NCBI GenBank assembly: GCA_037133755.1
Contig: JBAXNN010000009.1
Span: 1-64,000 of the forward strand
Direction: 5' to 3'
DNA: 64,000 bases
From: F1-60-MAGs149 sp037133755
Lineage (GTDB): Bacteria > Actinomycetota > Thermoleophilia > Gaiellales > F1-60-MAGs149
Under the pieces are notes generated by a model. It saw only the letters and a program-made list of their open reading frames with translations. It had not been told where the DNA came from and searched no databases. Every line of letters starts with the position of its first letter. Position 1 is the stretch's first letter. Positions 1 through 12,449 of this stretch are shown one piece after another. The translations under genes and the position numbers were made by a program.

Positions 1-1812
1 CTCGAGGACGTCCTGCATGAGCAGCTGCTGCCGGCGCTCGCGCAGGAGGGGATTGAGATCGTGCGCCTGCGCGAGTGCTCAGCGGAGGAACGCGAGCAGT
101 TGGCAGCAGTCTTCGACGAGCAGCTCTATCCAGTCCTGACGCCGCTTGCGGTGGGTCCCGGACAGCCCTTCCCGTACATCTCCAACCTGTCGCTCTCCGT
201 CGGCGTGACGGTGCGCGATCCGTCGACGGGTGAGACGCGCTTTGCGCGCGTCAAGGTGCCGGAGGTGCTGCCGCGCCTGATTCAGATCGGCGAGTCGACG
301 CGATTCGTGGCGATTGACGAGCTAATCCAGGATGGGCTGCCGTCGCTGTTCTCCGGTATGGAGATCGTTGGCTCCAGCGTGTTCCGTGTCACACGCGATG
401 CGGATTTCGAGATCAAGGAGGGTGCCGGCGACCTGCTCGAGGCCGTCGAGCGCGAGTTGTCGCGCCGCCGCTTTGGCGATGTCGTGCGTCTCGAGATCGA
501 TGAGGCGATGCCTTCGGACATGCGAGCGATGCTGATCGAGGCCCTCGACGTTGATCTGCGGCAGGTATTCGCCTGCCGTCCTCCGCTCGACCTGAGCGGG
601 CTCAACGTCCTGGCCAAGGTCCCCCGCCCTGACTTGCGGTACGCCCCGTGGCAGCCGCAGGTGCCAGAGCGCCTCATTGCCGGCGATGGCTCGCCGGTCG
701 ACGTCTTCGCCGAGATCCGTCGTGGCGACATCCTCGTCCACCATCCCTACGAGTCGTTCACCGGATCGGTTGAGCGCTTCATCGAACAGGCCGTTGCCGA
801 CCCGAACGTGCTCGCGATCAAGCACACGATCTATCGCACGAGCGGTGATGCTCCCATCGTGCCGTCGTTGGCCGTGGCTGCGGAAGAGGGCAAGCAGGCG
901 GTGGCGCTCGTTGAGGTGACCGCGCGGTTCGACGAGGAGCGAAACATCCGCTGGGCGCGCGCGCTGGAGCGTGCTGGCGTCCACGTCGTGCATGGCATGG
1001 TCGGACTCAAGACGCACTGCAAGCTCGCACTTGTCGTGCGGCGTGAGGGTGGCAAGACGCGCCGGTACGTCCACATCGGCACGGGCAACTACCACCCGGC
1101 CACCGCGCGTCTCTACACCGACTTCGGCCTCTTCACGTGCGATGAGGAGATCACCGCGGACGTCGCGGATCTGTTCAATCAGCTCACCGGCTTTGCGCGT
1201 CCGCAGGGATTCAGTCGTATCTGGGTTGCGCCGATGCACCTGCGTCGCCAGGCGATCGAGCAGATTCGCCGCTGCGCGCGCGAGCACACGGAAGCGGCAC
1301 CTGCGCGCATCACGATGAAGATGAACTCGCTCGTCGATGCGGACGTGATTGAGGAGTTGTACGCCGCGTCCCAGGCCGGTGTGCGAGTTGATCTGATCGT
1401 GCGTGGCATTTGCTGTCTCCGGCCTGGCGTGATCGGCCTCTCCGAGAACATCCGCGTCGTCTCGCTGCTCGGGCGGTTCCTGGAGCACGCCCGCGTCTTC
1501 CGCTTCGAGACCGACGTCGAGACCACGACGTTCATCGGCAGCGCCGACATGATGCCGCGCAACCTCGACAATCGCATCGAGGTGATCACGCCCGTACTCG
1601 ATCCTGTGCTGTGCGAACGACTTGGCCAGTCTCTCGAACTCGAACTGTCCGATACGTCGGGTGCCTGGGAGTTGCAGGGCGATGGTGTGTGGCAGCGGCG
1701 CGTCGGACTCCCCGGCGCGCTGCGCACCGCGACGCAGGAGACGTTCATGCGGCGGGCCTTGCGTGCATACCCGGTGGAGCGAATTCACCGCCTCCGCTCG
1801 GCTGACGACTGA
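1..1812 (+). CDS. ppk1: Polyphosphate kinase 1, 5' end cut by the window
   Basis: This enzyme reversibly makes inorganic polyphosphate from ATP. The reading frame is open from base 1, and the codons before the GTG at 61 continue the PPK N-terminal domain, so the true start lies outside the window. About 603 residues are visible of a usual 690 or so. Seen: the HHPYESF motif near 748, the KTHCK motif with a histidine codon at 1015, HIGTGNYHPATARLYTDFG, and LEHARV with a histidine codon at 1486. These match the two conserved histidine regions of the PPK1 catalytic core. It ends 3 bp before the convergent stop of the cobalamin-binding regulator. Confidence 0.97.
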   Translation, partial: LEDVLHEQLLPALAQEGIEIVRLRECSAEEREQLAAVFDEQLYPVLTPLAVGPGQPFPYISNLSLSVGVTVRDPSTGETRFARVKVPEVLPRLIQIGESTRFVAIDELIQDGLPSLFSGMEIVGSSVFRVTRDADFEIKEGAGDLLEAVERELSRRRFGDVVRLEIDEAMPSDMRAMLIEALDVDLRQVFACRPPLDLSGLNVLAKVPRPDLRYAPWQPQVPERLIAGDGSPVDVFAEIRRGDILVHHPYESFTGSVERFIEQAVADPNVLAIKHTIYRTSGDAPIVPSLAVAAEEGKQAVALVEVTARFDEERNIRWARALERAGVHVVHGMVGLKTHCKLALVVRREGGKTRRYVHIGTGNYHPATARLYTDFGLFTCDEEITADVADLFNQLTGFARPQGFSRIWVAPMHLRRQAIEQIRRCAREHTEAAPARITMKMNSLVDADVIEELYAASQAGVRVDLIVRGICCLRPGVIGLSENIRVVSLLGRFLEHARVFRFETDVETTTFIGSADMMPRNLDNRIEVITPVLDPVLCERLGQSLELELSDTSGAWELQGDGVWQRRVGLPGALRTATQETFMRRALRAYPVERIHRLRSADD

Positions 1813-1815
1813 CGA

Positions 1816-2655
1816 TCAGGCGCCGGCGTGCACGAGTTCGCACGCGAGCTGCTGCGCCTCGGCGATCGAACCGCCGTAGCGTGCGGCACCGAGTGCGAGT
1901 GCCTCGTCTCGCCCAATGCCATTGCCACCAACCATGACGGGAAAGCCCGCGGCGTTGAGCGCGTTGATGGCGGCGCTCAGCCCGCCACGCTCTGCGACGC
2001 AGCACGACAGCGCGACCATATCCACGTGTTCGCCCTTGGCCATGTTGACGATCTCCTCGACGGGCAGGTTGGCACCGAGGTAGTGCACGGAGAAGCCCTG
2101 CGCCTGGAGTCCAGCGGCCACCATCTGCGCGGCGATCGAGTGACGGTCGCCGACGGCGGTAGCGACGACGGCGCTGCCGACGCGCGGGCCGGTTTTGGGG
2201 CGCGCCGCGGTCGCGCGGTCAAGCAGCGTCTCGACGATGCGGGAGGCGCGATGCTCGTCGGCGATCGAGAGCTGATTGTTGTGCCAGAGCTCACCGATGC
2301 GGGCTAGGGTCGGCGCCAGGAGCCGATCGCAGAGCTCTGCGACGGTGACGCCGCCGCCGGTCAGGCGATCCAACTGCTTACGAGCCGCACGAGCATCGCC
2401 CGTGATCAGCGAGGCGATCAGCGTTTCGATCTGGCGCGGCCAATCTCGTTCGGCGCGCTCGGGTACGGCACCCTTGGCGGCATCGCGCTCGTGGAGCCAG
2501 GCGTTGAGGTCCTCCCGGCTGATGCGGTACGACCCGCCGGCAACCAGCGCCGGGAGCTCGCCGCTGCGCACGCGCTTGTACAGCGTCTGATAGTGGCAAC
2601 CGACGGCGTCGGCGGCCTCCTGCAGCGTCAGGAGCGTGGGATCCAGCGTGCTCAT
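1816..2655 (-). CDS. Cobalamin-binding CarH-like regulator with excisionase-type HTH
   Basis: The protein has 279 residues. Residues 8-56 form a helix-turn-helix of the excisionase/MerR-like type (LTLQEAADAVG ... YRISREDLNAWL). Residues 75-145 resemble the four-helix cap of B12 sensors and carry W124-H125 followed by E134-H135, which is the W-x9-EH motif of CarH/LitR photoreceptors. Residues 158-279 are a Rossmann-type B12 domain with D170-R-H172-S-I-A175. H172 is where the lower axial ligand would be, but the last glycine of the usual DxHxxG is alanine. By family it would be a light- or adenosylcobalamin-responsive repressor. Light sensing and targets are inference. Confidence 0.85.
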   Translation of the reverse strand: MSTLDPTLLTLQEAADAVGCHYQTLYKRVRSGELPALVAGGSYRISREDLNAWLHERDAAKGAVPERAERDWPRQIETLIASLITGDARAARKQLDRLTGGGVTVAELCDRLLAPTLARIGELWHNNQLSIADEHRASRIVETLLDRATAARPKTGPRVGSAVVATAVGDRHSIAAQMVAAGLQAQGFSVHYLGANLPVEEIVNMAKGEHVDMVALSCCVAERGGLSAAINALNAAGFPVMVGGNGIGRDEALALGAARYGGSIAEAQQLACELVHAGA

Positions 2656-2688
2656 CGTTCTGTGTATCGCACAGGGGTTCGCGGCGGC

Positions 2689-3891
2689 CTAGATCGTCTT
2701 CTCTGTGGACCCCAGCCGGGGTGGCGCATGCAGCCCGTGGTGACGCACCACTACGGTCAGCACGGCGAAGAGCCCGCCGCCTACCGCGAGCCACCAGGCG
2801 GTGCGCGGGCTGGATGCGTCGGCGACGATGCCTGCCAGGGCGACGCCGCCGGAGATGCCGATGAGGAACGTCGTGGAGACCCAGGTGAACGCCTCCGTCA
2901 CGGTTCCCCGCGGCGCCAGCTCCTCGATCAACACGTAGAACGTGGCGATCACCGGGGCGTTGACGACGCCGGTGATGACGAGCAGGATCGCCAGTTGGAG
3001 CGGCGTTCGCGACAGAAACAGGATCAGGAAGCCCGCCAGGTTGAGGGTCAGCAGCACGCCCATCATGCGCTGTGTCGTACCGCCCCATCGCCGCGCCGCG
3101 TACGCGAGGCCGCCGATCACGCTGCCGACCGCCCAGATCGAGAGCAGACCGCCCGGGCTCACCCCCTCTTCCTGCGCGTAGGCAGGGATGGCGAGTTCCA
3201 ACGCGCCCCAGGCGAACGCAAGTCCGAGGATCGACAGCAGCACGCGGCGCACGGGGCCGGCGGTCAGGGGGCCGAGCAGGTGACGTTCGCCTACGTGGTT
3301 GGACCGCCACGTGCGGCTTTGCTGCGACGTGGCGAACCAGATCACGCCGAGGGCACTGAAACCCGCCATGGCCACCATCGGCGCCCGCGTGCTGAAGCCC
3401 TCGGCGAGGGTGGCTGCCAGCACCGGTCCGAGGATCCAGATCACCTCTTGCGCCGTCGAATCGAGTGAGAACGCGCGCGTGATCAGTGTGCGATCGGTGA
3501 TCAGCGTGGCCCACGTGGCGCGCATCGAGGCGGCGATTGGCGGATTCGAGAAGCCGTAGAGCGCGCACAAGGCGAACAGCTCTACCCCACCGCCGGGGGC
3601 CAGGAGCGCCAAGAGCAGCAGCGCGACCACCTGCGAGGTCATCGACGACAGCAAGATCCGTGGCTGCCCCTGACGATCCACGAGGCGGCCAAGGATCGGT
3701 GCGCCGATACAGCCGGCGACGGTCGAGGCGCCGACGGCGAGACCGGCGGTGGCGTATGACCCACCGGCGCCACGCACGAGCAGGAAGATCGCCAACGCAC
3801 CCATGCCGACCGGCATACGGCCGACCACAGCAGCGCTGAGGAGGCGCGGGACGGACGGTAGCCGCAGGATGTCGGAGTAGGGATACCGCAC
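2689..3891 (-). CDS. MFS transporter
   Basis: A 400-residue protein with about twelve hydrophobic segments and the layout of a major facilitator superfamily permease. It carries the loop 2-3 signature GRLVDRQGQPR near residue 75. The start is GTG. The substrate cannot be told from the sequence; such proteins are often drug or metabolite exporters. It lies upstream of the CarH-like regulator on the same strand with 33 bp between them, so the two may be co-transcribed. Confidence 0.85.
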   Translation of the reverse strand: MRYPYSDILRLPSVPRLLSAAVVGRMPVGMGALAIFLLVRGAGGSYATAGLAVGASTVAGCIGAPILGRLVDRQGQPRILLSSMTSQVVALLLLALLAPGGGVELFALCALYGFSNPPIAASMRATWATLITDRTLITRAFSLDSTAQEVIWILGPVLAATLAEGFSTRAPMVAMAGFSALGVIWFATSQQSRTWRSNHVGERHLLGPLTAGPVRRVLLSILGLAFAWGALELAIPAYAQEEGVSPGGLLSIWAVGSVIGGLAYAARRWGGTTQRMMGVLLTLNLAGFLILFLSRTPLQLAILLVITGVVNAPVIATFYVLIEELAPRGTVTEAFTWVSTTFLIGISGGVALAGIVADASSPRTAWWLAVGGGLFAVLTVVVRHHGLHAPPRLGSTEKTI

Positions 3892-3931
3892 GCAGTCAGT
3901 GTGCGTGGTATCGCGATATGACCGCGCCGGG

Positions 3932-3937
3932 TACCGT
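3932..3937 (+). promoter_or_regulatory. Candidate -10 box of tRNA-Arg
   Basis: TACCGT lies 7 bp before the first base of the mature tRNA. The same hexamer occurs at a similar place before tRNA-Leu at 59.68 kb. No good -35 hexamer is seen. Confidence 0.5.
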
Positions 3938-3943
3938 TCAGGG

Positions 3944-4016
3944 GCGCCCGTAGCTCAGGGGATAGAGCGAGAGACTTCTAATCTCGAGGCCGCAGGTTCG
4001 AATCCTGCCGGGCGCA
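3944..4016 (+). tRNA. tRNA-Arg (anticodon UCU)
   Basis: The 73-nt cloverleaf has acceptor stem GCGCCCG/CGGGCGC, D-arm GCTC...GAGC, anticodon loop CTTCTAA with anticodon TCT, T-arm GCAGG TTCGAAT CCTGC and discriminator A. CCA is not encoded. It reads AGA codons. Confidence 0.97.
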
Positions 4017-4112
4017 TCTCCCCCGTTCTGATCCGGCGACGGCGCGCCCGCGTTCTCTTGCCCGCGCTATCCTATGGTGGCGTAATGCACCGATCACCTT
4101 CAGCTACCACCA

Positions 4113-5096
4113 ATGCCTCGTATCCGACGACCCCGGCACCGTGCGGTGTCCGTGTCGGCTCCCGCTGTCATGGAGCCGCGCGTCAGCATGCTCGAGACGG
4201 GTGGTCTGCGCTGGATTCAGCTGGAGTCCCCCGGCCCCGCTGAGATCGCCTGGCTCGAGGAGGAGTTCTCCTTCCACGAGTTGGACCTCGAGGATGTGCG
4301 GTCGCGGCGCCAGCGCCCGAAGGTCGATGAGTACCCCGACTATGTCTTCGTCGTCCTCCACTTCCCGTGGTACGACAAGCCGTCGGGCCGCCTGTTTTCG
4401 GCTGAGGTCAATGCGTTCATCGGGCCGGACTTTCTGATCACGATCCCGAACGTCCCGCTGAAGCCCGTTAGCAACGTCTTCCGTCGCCTCGAGGCGAACG
4501 AAGAGGAGCGCGCCGAGTGGTTTGCCAAGGGCTCGGGCTTCCTCTTCTATGAGGTGCTGGACTCGCTGTACGGCTACTGCTTCCCGATCCTCGATCAGAT
4601 CGGACGCAAGCTCGAGGACATCGAAGATCACCTGTTCGAGCGCGACCCCGACGAGACGGTGGTGCGCATGATCTCGAACGTCAAGCAGGAGATCATCTCC
4701 TACCGCAAGATCACCAAGCCACAGCGCCCGGTGCTGCGCCAGCTCGAGCGTGCGGGCGAGCGCTATCTCGCTAGCGAGGATCTCGACATCTACTACGACG
4801 ACCTCGTCGACTCCGCCGAGCGCATCTGGGACCTCCTCGAGAACTACAAGGAAGTCGCCGAGGCGCTCGAACAGACGAACGAGACTGCGATCAGCCATCG
4901 CCAGAACCGCATCCTGCAGGTCCTGACCGTGCTGACGGTCGTCTTCCTGCCGGTCACCTTCGTCACCAACCTCTTCGGCATGAACGTTCCCGTGCCGTTC
5001 GAGCATACGGCGGTCGCGTTCGCGGCCATCCTGGCGGTGCTGATCGGGACCGTCGCGGTCCTGCTCGGCATCTTCAAGTGGCTCCGCTGGGTCTAA
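4113..5096 (+). CDS. corA: CorA-family magnesium/cobalt transporter
   Basis: A 327-residue inner-membrane channel protein of the CorA family. The first 260 residues or so are a soluble acidic domain rich in charged helices. Two C-terminal membrane segments follow, with the family signature GMN at residues 289-291 and the acidic loop PVPFEH before the last segment. The start at 4113 has no clear ribosome-binding site; a start at codon 20 (MEPRVS) is also possible. It follows tRNA-Arg on the same strand and is probably transcribed on its own. Confidence 0.93.
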   Translation: MPRIRRPRHRAVSVSAPAVMEPRVSMLETGGLRWIQLESPGPAEIAWLEEEFSFHELDLEDVRSRRQRPKVDEYPDYVFVVLHFPWYDKPSGRLFSAEVNAFIGPDFLITIPNVPLKPVSNVFRRLEANEEERAEWFAKGSGFLFYEVLDSLYGYCFPILDQIGRKLEDIEDHLFERDPDETVVRMISNVKQEIISYRKITKPQRPVLRQLERAGERYLASEDLDIYYDDLVDSAERIWDLLENYKEVAEALEQTNETAISHRQNRILQVLTVLTVVFLPVTFVTNLFGMNVPVPFEHTAVAFAAILAVLIGTVAVLLGIFKWLRWV

Positions 5097-5198
5097 TCCT
5101 GTCCTGCTCCTGACAGCGTCGCCGGCGGCGTACCGGAGCCAGGCGAGCACGAAGGGCACGTGGTGGTCGTTGGCAGCCACCCTGCCTTCGCGGTAGGG

Positions 5199-7010
<1,812 letters not shown>

Positions 7011-7020
7011 AGGGTACCGG

Positions 7021-7941
7021 TCATGTCGCGTCGGGCTCCGCCTTCCTCCGCGGGAGCAGGCGGCCGACGTTATGTACGCGGCGGATCGAGGCACCCAACT
7101 CGGCGCCGAAGAGCAGGATCATGGAGGCGATGTAGACGAAGAACAGCGACGCAATGATCGATCCGATCGACCCGTAGACGAGGTCGTAGCGCGCGATCTT
7201 CTCGAGGTAGATCGTGAAGACGCGGCGCGTGACCTCGAACAGGATGCCGGCGATGACCGCGCCTGCGAGCGCGTAGCGGAACGCGGGACGCGGTTTGGGG
7301 AGGAACTTGTAGGTCAGCAGCATCACGACGATGGTCGTCAGCAGCGACACGGCGGGCCCGATCCATGTGCGGATGATCGCAGCGGCGTCGTGCCAGAAGC
7401 CGGTGGCGCCGAGCGCGTCACGGGGGATCTGCGGCACGAAGCTGAGCAGCACGCCGATCAGGAACGACGAGAGGATGACGGTGACGAGGATGGTCAGCAG
7501 TACCGCATCGACGAGCTTGCCGCGGACGAACGGGCGCGTGCCACTGAAGCCCTCCCACGCCAGCTCCATCGCGCCGCGCACGCTGCCGAGCATGCCGCTG
7601 GCGCTCCACACGAGTGCCAGGGCGCCGATGATCCCGATCGCTGCCAGATTCGCGTTGGCGGCCAGCAAGAGGTTGTCGATCTGGCCGCGCGCCGAGGGGT
7701 CAAGCGGGAGGGCATTCATCAGTCCATCCGCAATTGCACTGCGCACCTCGGTGCTGCGCGTGCGCGAGCCGACGACAACCGTGATCAGCAGGACCAGCGG
7801 GAAGATGCTGAACAGCACGTGGAAGGCGATCGCCGCAGCTGCGGTCGTACAGCGGTGGCGCTGGAAACGCCCGATCGAGTCGGCCAGAACGATCAGGACG
7901 GTGCCGAGCGGCCATGGCAGCCGATCGAGCTGGATCTTCAC
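7021..7941 (-). CDS. YihY/virulence factor BrkB family membrane protein
   Basis: This 306-residue protein has about six transmembrane segments and the family core (AAAAIAFHVLFSIFPLVLL near residue 30, and YGSIGSIIASLFFVY near the C-terminus). The family was once called ribonuclease BN, but that activity belongs to another protein, so its role is open. The GTG start overlaps the stop of murJ by 4 nt (GTGA), so translation is probably coupled. Ten bases separate it from lepA. Confidence 0.92.
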   Translation of the reverse strand: MKIQLDRLPWPLGTVLIVLADSIGRFQRHRCTTAAAAIAFHVLFSIFPLVLLITVVVGSRTRSTEVRSAIADGLMNALPLDPSARGQIDNLLLAANANLAAIGIIGALALVWSASGMLGSVRGAMELAWEGFSGTRPFVRGKLVDAVLLTILVTVILSSFLIGVLLSFVPQIPRDALGATGFWHDAAAIIRTWIGPAVSLLTTIVVMLLTYKFLPKPRPAFRYALAGAVIAGILFEVTRRVFTIYLEKIARYDLVYGSIGSIIASLFFVYIASMILLFGAELGASIRRVHNVGRLLPRRKAEPDAT

Positions 7942-9533
7942 GCCGTTTCCTCGATGGGACGTCGGCGCACCAGAGCGAGGATCCGTCCGGCCTCTGGCAC
8001 CCGCAGGACGTGCATCGCGCCGAGGTAGACGATGCCGGCAAGCGCGATGGCCACGCCGACCTCGACGAGTTGGGCCGGCAGGGTCTCGCCGAGTGCCGCG
8101 TGCAGCGCCTTCCAGACGGCCCACGCCAGCACGCCTACGACGACGGCGACAACCAGCGAGCGCAGGGTGCTCAGGAGAACGCCGCGGCTGTCGAGCTCGC
8201 CCACGCGCTTTGACAGCAGGATCCACATCAGCGGCACGACGACAATGTTGGCGATCGAGTTCGCCAGCGGAATGCCCCACACGCCGCAGGGGCCGAACAG
8301 CGCGAGGCTCAGGCCGGCGGCGATGACGAGGTTGACGAGCGCGATCGCCGTCGCCGCCCACACGTGCTGCAGGGCGAAGAAGCAGCGCGTCAGTAGCAGG
8401 ATCACGCCGTTGAGTGCCAAGCCGATGCTGAAGGCGATCAGGGCGTCGGCCACGCCGGGCGTCTCGGACGGCGTCCACGCGCCACGCTGGAACAGCAGCT
8501 GGATGATCGGCTCGGCCAGCACGGCGATGACGGCACTGGCGGGGAGCAGCAGGAAGATGATCAGGTTGGTGCCGTCGGCGAGAGACCGGCGGTAGCGCGT
8601 GAAATCGCGGGCGGCGACGGCGCGGGCCAGACTCGGGAACATCACCGTCGACACGGCGACGCTGAAGATGCCCTGCGGGAGCATGTAGACCCGGAACGCC
8701 GCGTCGATCGCCCGTGGCGCGTAGGTGGGGTCGACGTACGTGGCGATGTACGTCGAGATCGTCAGGTTGACGTTGGCGAGGCCGAGTCCGAGCGCCACGG
8801 GGATCAGCAGGATCAAGATGCGCCGCACCGCAGGATCGCGCACATCGACGAGGGGGCGCAGGCGACCACCCTTGCCACGCAGGGCAGGGAGCGGGATCAG
8901 AATCTGGACGACGGTGCCGACCAGCGTGCCGATCGCGAGGATCACCGCACGCTGATCCAAGTCGGGCACGGTGAACGCGTAGATCAGGAAGCCAATGATC
9001 ACGATGTTCCAGAACACCGGCGCGATCGCGGGCAACACGAACTCGTCGAACGAGTTGAGAATCGCCTGCACGAGACCGGAGATGCCAAGGAGGATCAGGA
9101 TCGGAAAGAGAATCCGCGTCATCTGCACCGCGAGATCCAATTGCTCGCCCGTCAGATTTGCGAAGCTCAGAAGCGGCCGGGCGAAGAAGATCCCGAGCGC
9201 GGTGATGCCCATCAGAGCGAGTGTGGCCAGGGTCAGCGCGCTTGAGGCTACGCGCCACGCGCGCTCCCGTTCCCCCTTGACGAGCAACTCGTTGAAGACG
9301 GGGACGAACGACGCACCCAGTGCGGAGTCGGCGACGAGCGAACGCACGGTGTTCGGGACGTTGTTCGCCACCACGAACGCCGAAGCTGGTCCGGAGACGC
9401 CGAGCAGCTGTGCGGAGATCACCTCACGCACGAGTCCGAGCACGCGGGAGACGCCCGTAGCGGCGCTGAACAGCGCAGCAGAGACCGAGCGGCTGCGGGC
9501 GCCCGCGATGGGCGCGTCCTCGTTCGTCGCCAT
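7938..9533 (-). CDS. murJ: Lipid II flippase MurJ
   Basis: A 531-residue polytopic membrane protein of the MurJ/MviN family, which flips lipid II across the membrane for peptidoglycan synthesis. About 14 hydrophobic segments are seen. The N-terminal pattern SRVLGLVREV and the arginine-bearing PQGIFSVAVSTVMFP segment are typical. I start at MATNEDAP (9533) because the frame upstream has no family similarity. A CATTAT box ends 7 nt before this ATG, which suggests a leaderless message. Confidence 0.95.
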   Translation of the reverse strand: MATNEDAPIAGARSRSVSAALFSAATGVSRVLGLVREVISAQLLGVSGPASAFVVANNVPNTVRSLVADSALGASFVPVFNELLVKGERERAWRVASSALTLATLALMGITALGIFFARPLLSFANLTGEQLDLAVQMTRILFPILILLGISGLVQAILNSFDEFVLPAIAPVFWNIVIIGFLIYAFTVPDLDQRAVILAIGTLVGTVVQILIPLPALRGKGGRLRPLVDVRDPAVRRILILLIPVALGLGLANVNLTISTYIATYVDPTYAPRAIDAAFRVYMLPQGIFSVAVSTVMFPSLARAVAARDFTRYRRSLADGTNLIIFLLLPASAVIAVLAEPIIQLLFQRGAWTPSETPGVADALIAFSIGLALNGVILLLTRCFFALQHVWAATAIALVNLVIAAGLSLALFGPCGVWGIPLANSIANIVVVPLMWILLSKRVGELDSRGVLLSTLRSLVVAVVVGVLAWAVWKALHAALGETLPAQLVEVGVAIALAGIVYLGAMHVLRVPEAGRILALVRRRPIEETA

Positions 9534-9539
9534 GCCCCG

Positions 9540-9545
9540 ATAATG
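9540..9545 (-). promoter_or_regulatory. Candidate -10 box of leaderless murJ
   Basis: CATTAT on the minus strand matches TATAAT at four of six positions and ends at 9540. The murJ ATG begins at 9533, where transcription would be expected to start. Confidence 0.4.
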
Positions 9546-9635
9546 GCAGGCGATCCGGTTGCGCGGCTGAGCCCGGGACCCTGCTACCCTCCGCAGCGTT
9601 GCGGGGAGATCCCCGCGCGCGGACACACAAGGTCT

Positions 9636-10175
9636 ATGGCGAATATCAAGCAGCAGAAGAAGCGCATCCTCGTTGCCGAGCGTCAGCGCGTCGAGAACAT
9701 CCGCTACCGCTCCTCGATCAAGACGGGCTTCCGTCGTCTGATCGACGCAGTGCAGAGCGGCGATGCGACGGCCGTCGAGGCCGCACACCAGCACTACATC
9801 GCGCTGGTTGATCGCGCTGCTTCGAAGCACGCGCTGCATGAGAAGACGGCAGCCCGCAAGAAGTCCCGCGCCACGCGCGTGATTGCCCGCGGCCCGCAGG
9901 TCGAGGAGACCAAGAAGCGTCGCGTCACGCGCAAGACGGCAACGAAGGCTGCGCCCAAGCAGGCTGCAGCTGAGGCGCCGGTCGAGGAGGCCCCCGTCGA
10001 GGAGGCCACTGACGCCGTTGCTGAGGAGGCTCCCGCGGTCGAGGACAAGAAGGCTCCGGCGAAGAAGCCGGCGGCCAAGAAGGCTCCCGCCAAGAAGCCG
10101 GCCGCCAAGAAGGCCGACGAGGCTCCCGGTGAGGAGTCCGCTGCCGAGGCCGACGCCCCGGCCGACGAGTCCTAG
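9636..10175 (+). CDS. rpsT: Ribosomal protein bS20 with long charged C-terminal tail
   Basis: A 30S subunit protein that binds 16S rRNA. Residues 1-88 are a normal bS20 (MANIKQQKKR ... SRATRVI). Residues 89-179 are a low-complexity tail made of repeated AEAPVEEA-like acidic stretches and PAKKPAAKKAPAKKPAAKK-type lysine/alanine repeats that recall histone H1 tails. Normal bS20 is 85-90 residues, so the protein is twice the usual length. An extended -10-like TGCTACCCT lies at 9582-9590, with AAGG shortly before the ATG. The stop codon overlaps the stop of the convergent acpS. Confidence 0.95.
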   Translation: MANIKQQKKRILVAERQRVENIRYRSSIKTGFRRLIDAVQSGDATAVEAAHQHYIALVDRAASKHALHEKTAARKKSRATRVIARGPQVEETKKRRVTRKTATKAAPKQAAAEAPVEEAPVEEATDAVAEEAPAVEDKKAPAKKPAAKKAPAKKPAAKKADEAPGEESAAEADAPADES

Positions 10176-10569
10176 ACCGTCTCAGGCCCCAAGATCGCGA
10201 TCGCCACTGCGGCGCTCGTCGTGCGCGAGTGTGTGATCGACACGTCGATCGCCATGACGCCTTTGCGCGCCGCAACGTCCTTCGTCCACCCGTGCAGCGT
10301 GACGCTTGGCTTGCCGCGTCCGGCCACCTCGATCTCCGTCCAGGTGAAGTGCACGCCGGTGCCAAGCGCCTTGCCGATCGCCTCCTTGGCAGCGAAACGC
10401 CCGGCGTAGCTCTCGCTCGGCCGTGGCTTGCGATCGAGCTCCTCGATCTCGCGCGCGGTGAAGCAGCGCTCACGAAAGCGCGCAGGATGACGCTTGAGCG
10501 CGCGCTCGACGCGCTCGATCTCGATCAGGTCGAGACCGACGAGCAGGCGTGGTGCGGCGAGCCCGTCAC

Positions 10570-10573
<4 letters not shown>
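10172..10573 (-). CDS. acpS: Holo-[acyl-carrier-protein] synthase
   Basis: A 133-residue phosphopantetheinyl transferase that activates acyl carrier protein using CoA. The family metal-binding residues are present: D15 in LVGLDLIEIERV and K63-E64 in AAKEAIGKAL. The GTG start overlaps the stop of glmS by 4 nt (GTGA). The order rplM-rpsI-glmM-glmS-acpS is the one seen in many actinobacteria. Confidence 0.95.
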
Positions 10574-12408
<1,835 letters not shown>

Positions 12409-12449
12409 AGGCCAATCCTACCGTTCGCAGCGGGGTGACCCGCCGCGTC

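Noticed and set aside
322..1788. Long open frame antisense to ppk1
   Set aside because: It mirrors the conserved ppk1 codons and has arginine/histidine-rich sequence without any domain. Such frames are expected in GC-rich DNA.
3925..4038. GC-rich inverted repeat (CGCCGG/CCGGCG) flanking tRNA-Arg
   Set aside because: The arms are short and the bases between them and the tRNA do not pair, unlike the clean case at tRNA-Pro.
7021..9258. A 745-codon reading of yihY extending upstream through murJ
   Set aside because: Sequence before the GTG at 7941 is a shadow of murJ; the family similarity begins at that GTG, which overlaps the murJ stop in GTGA.
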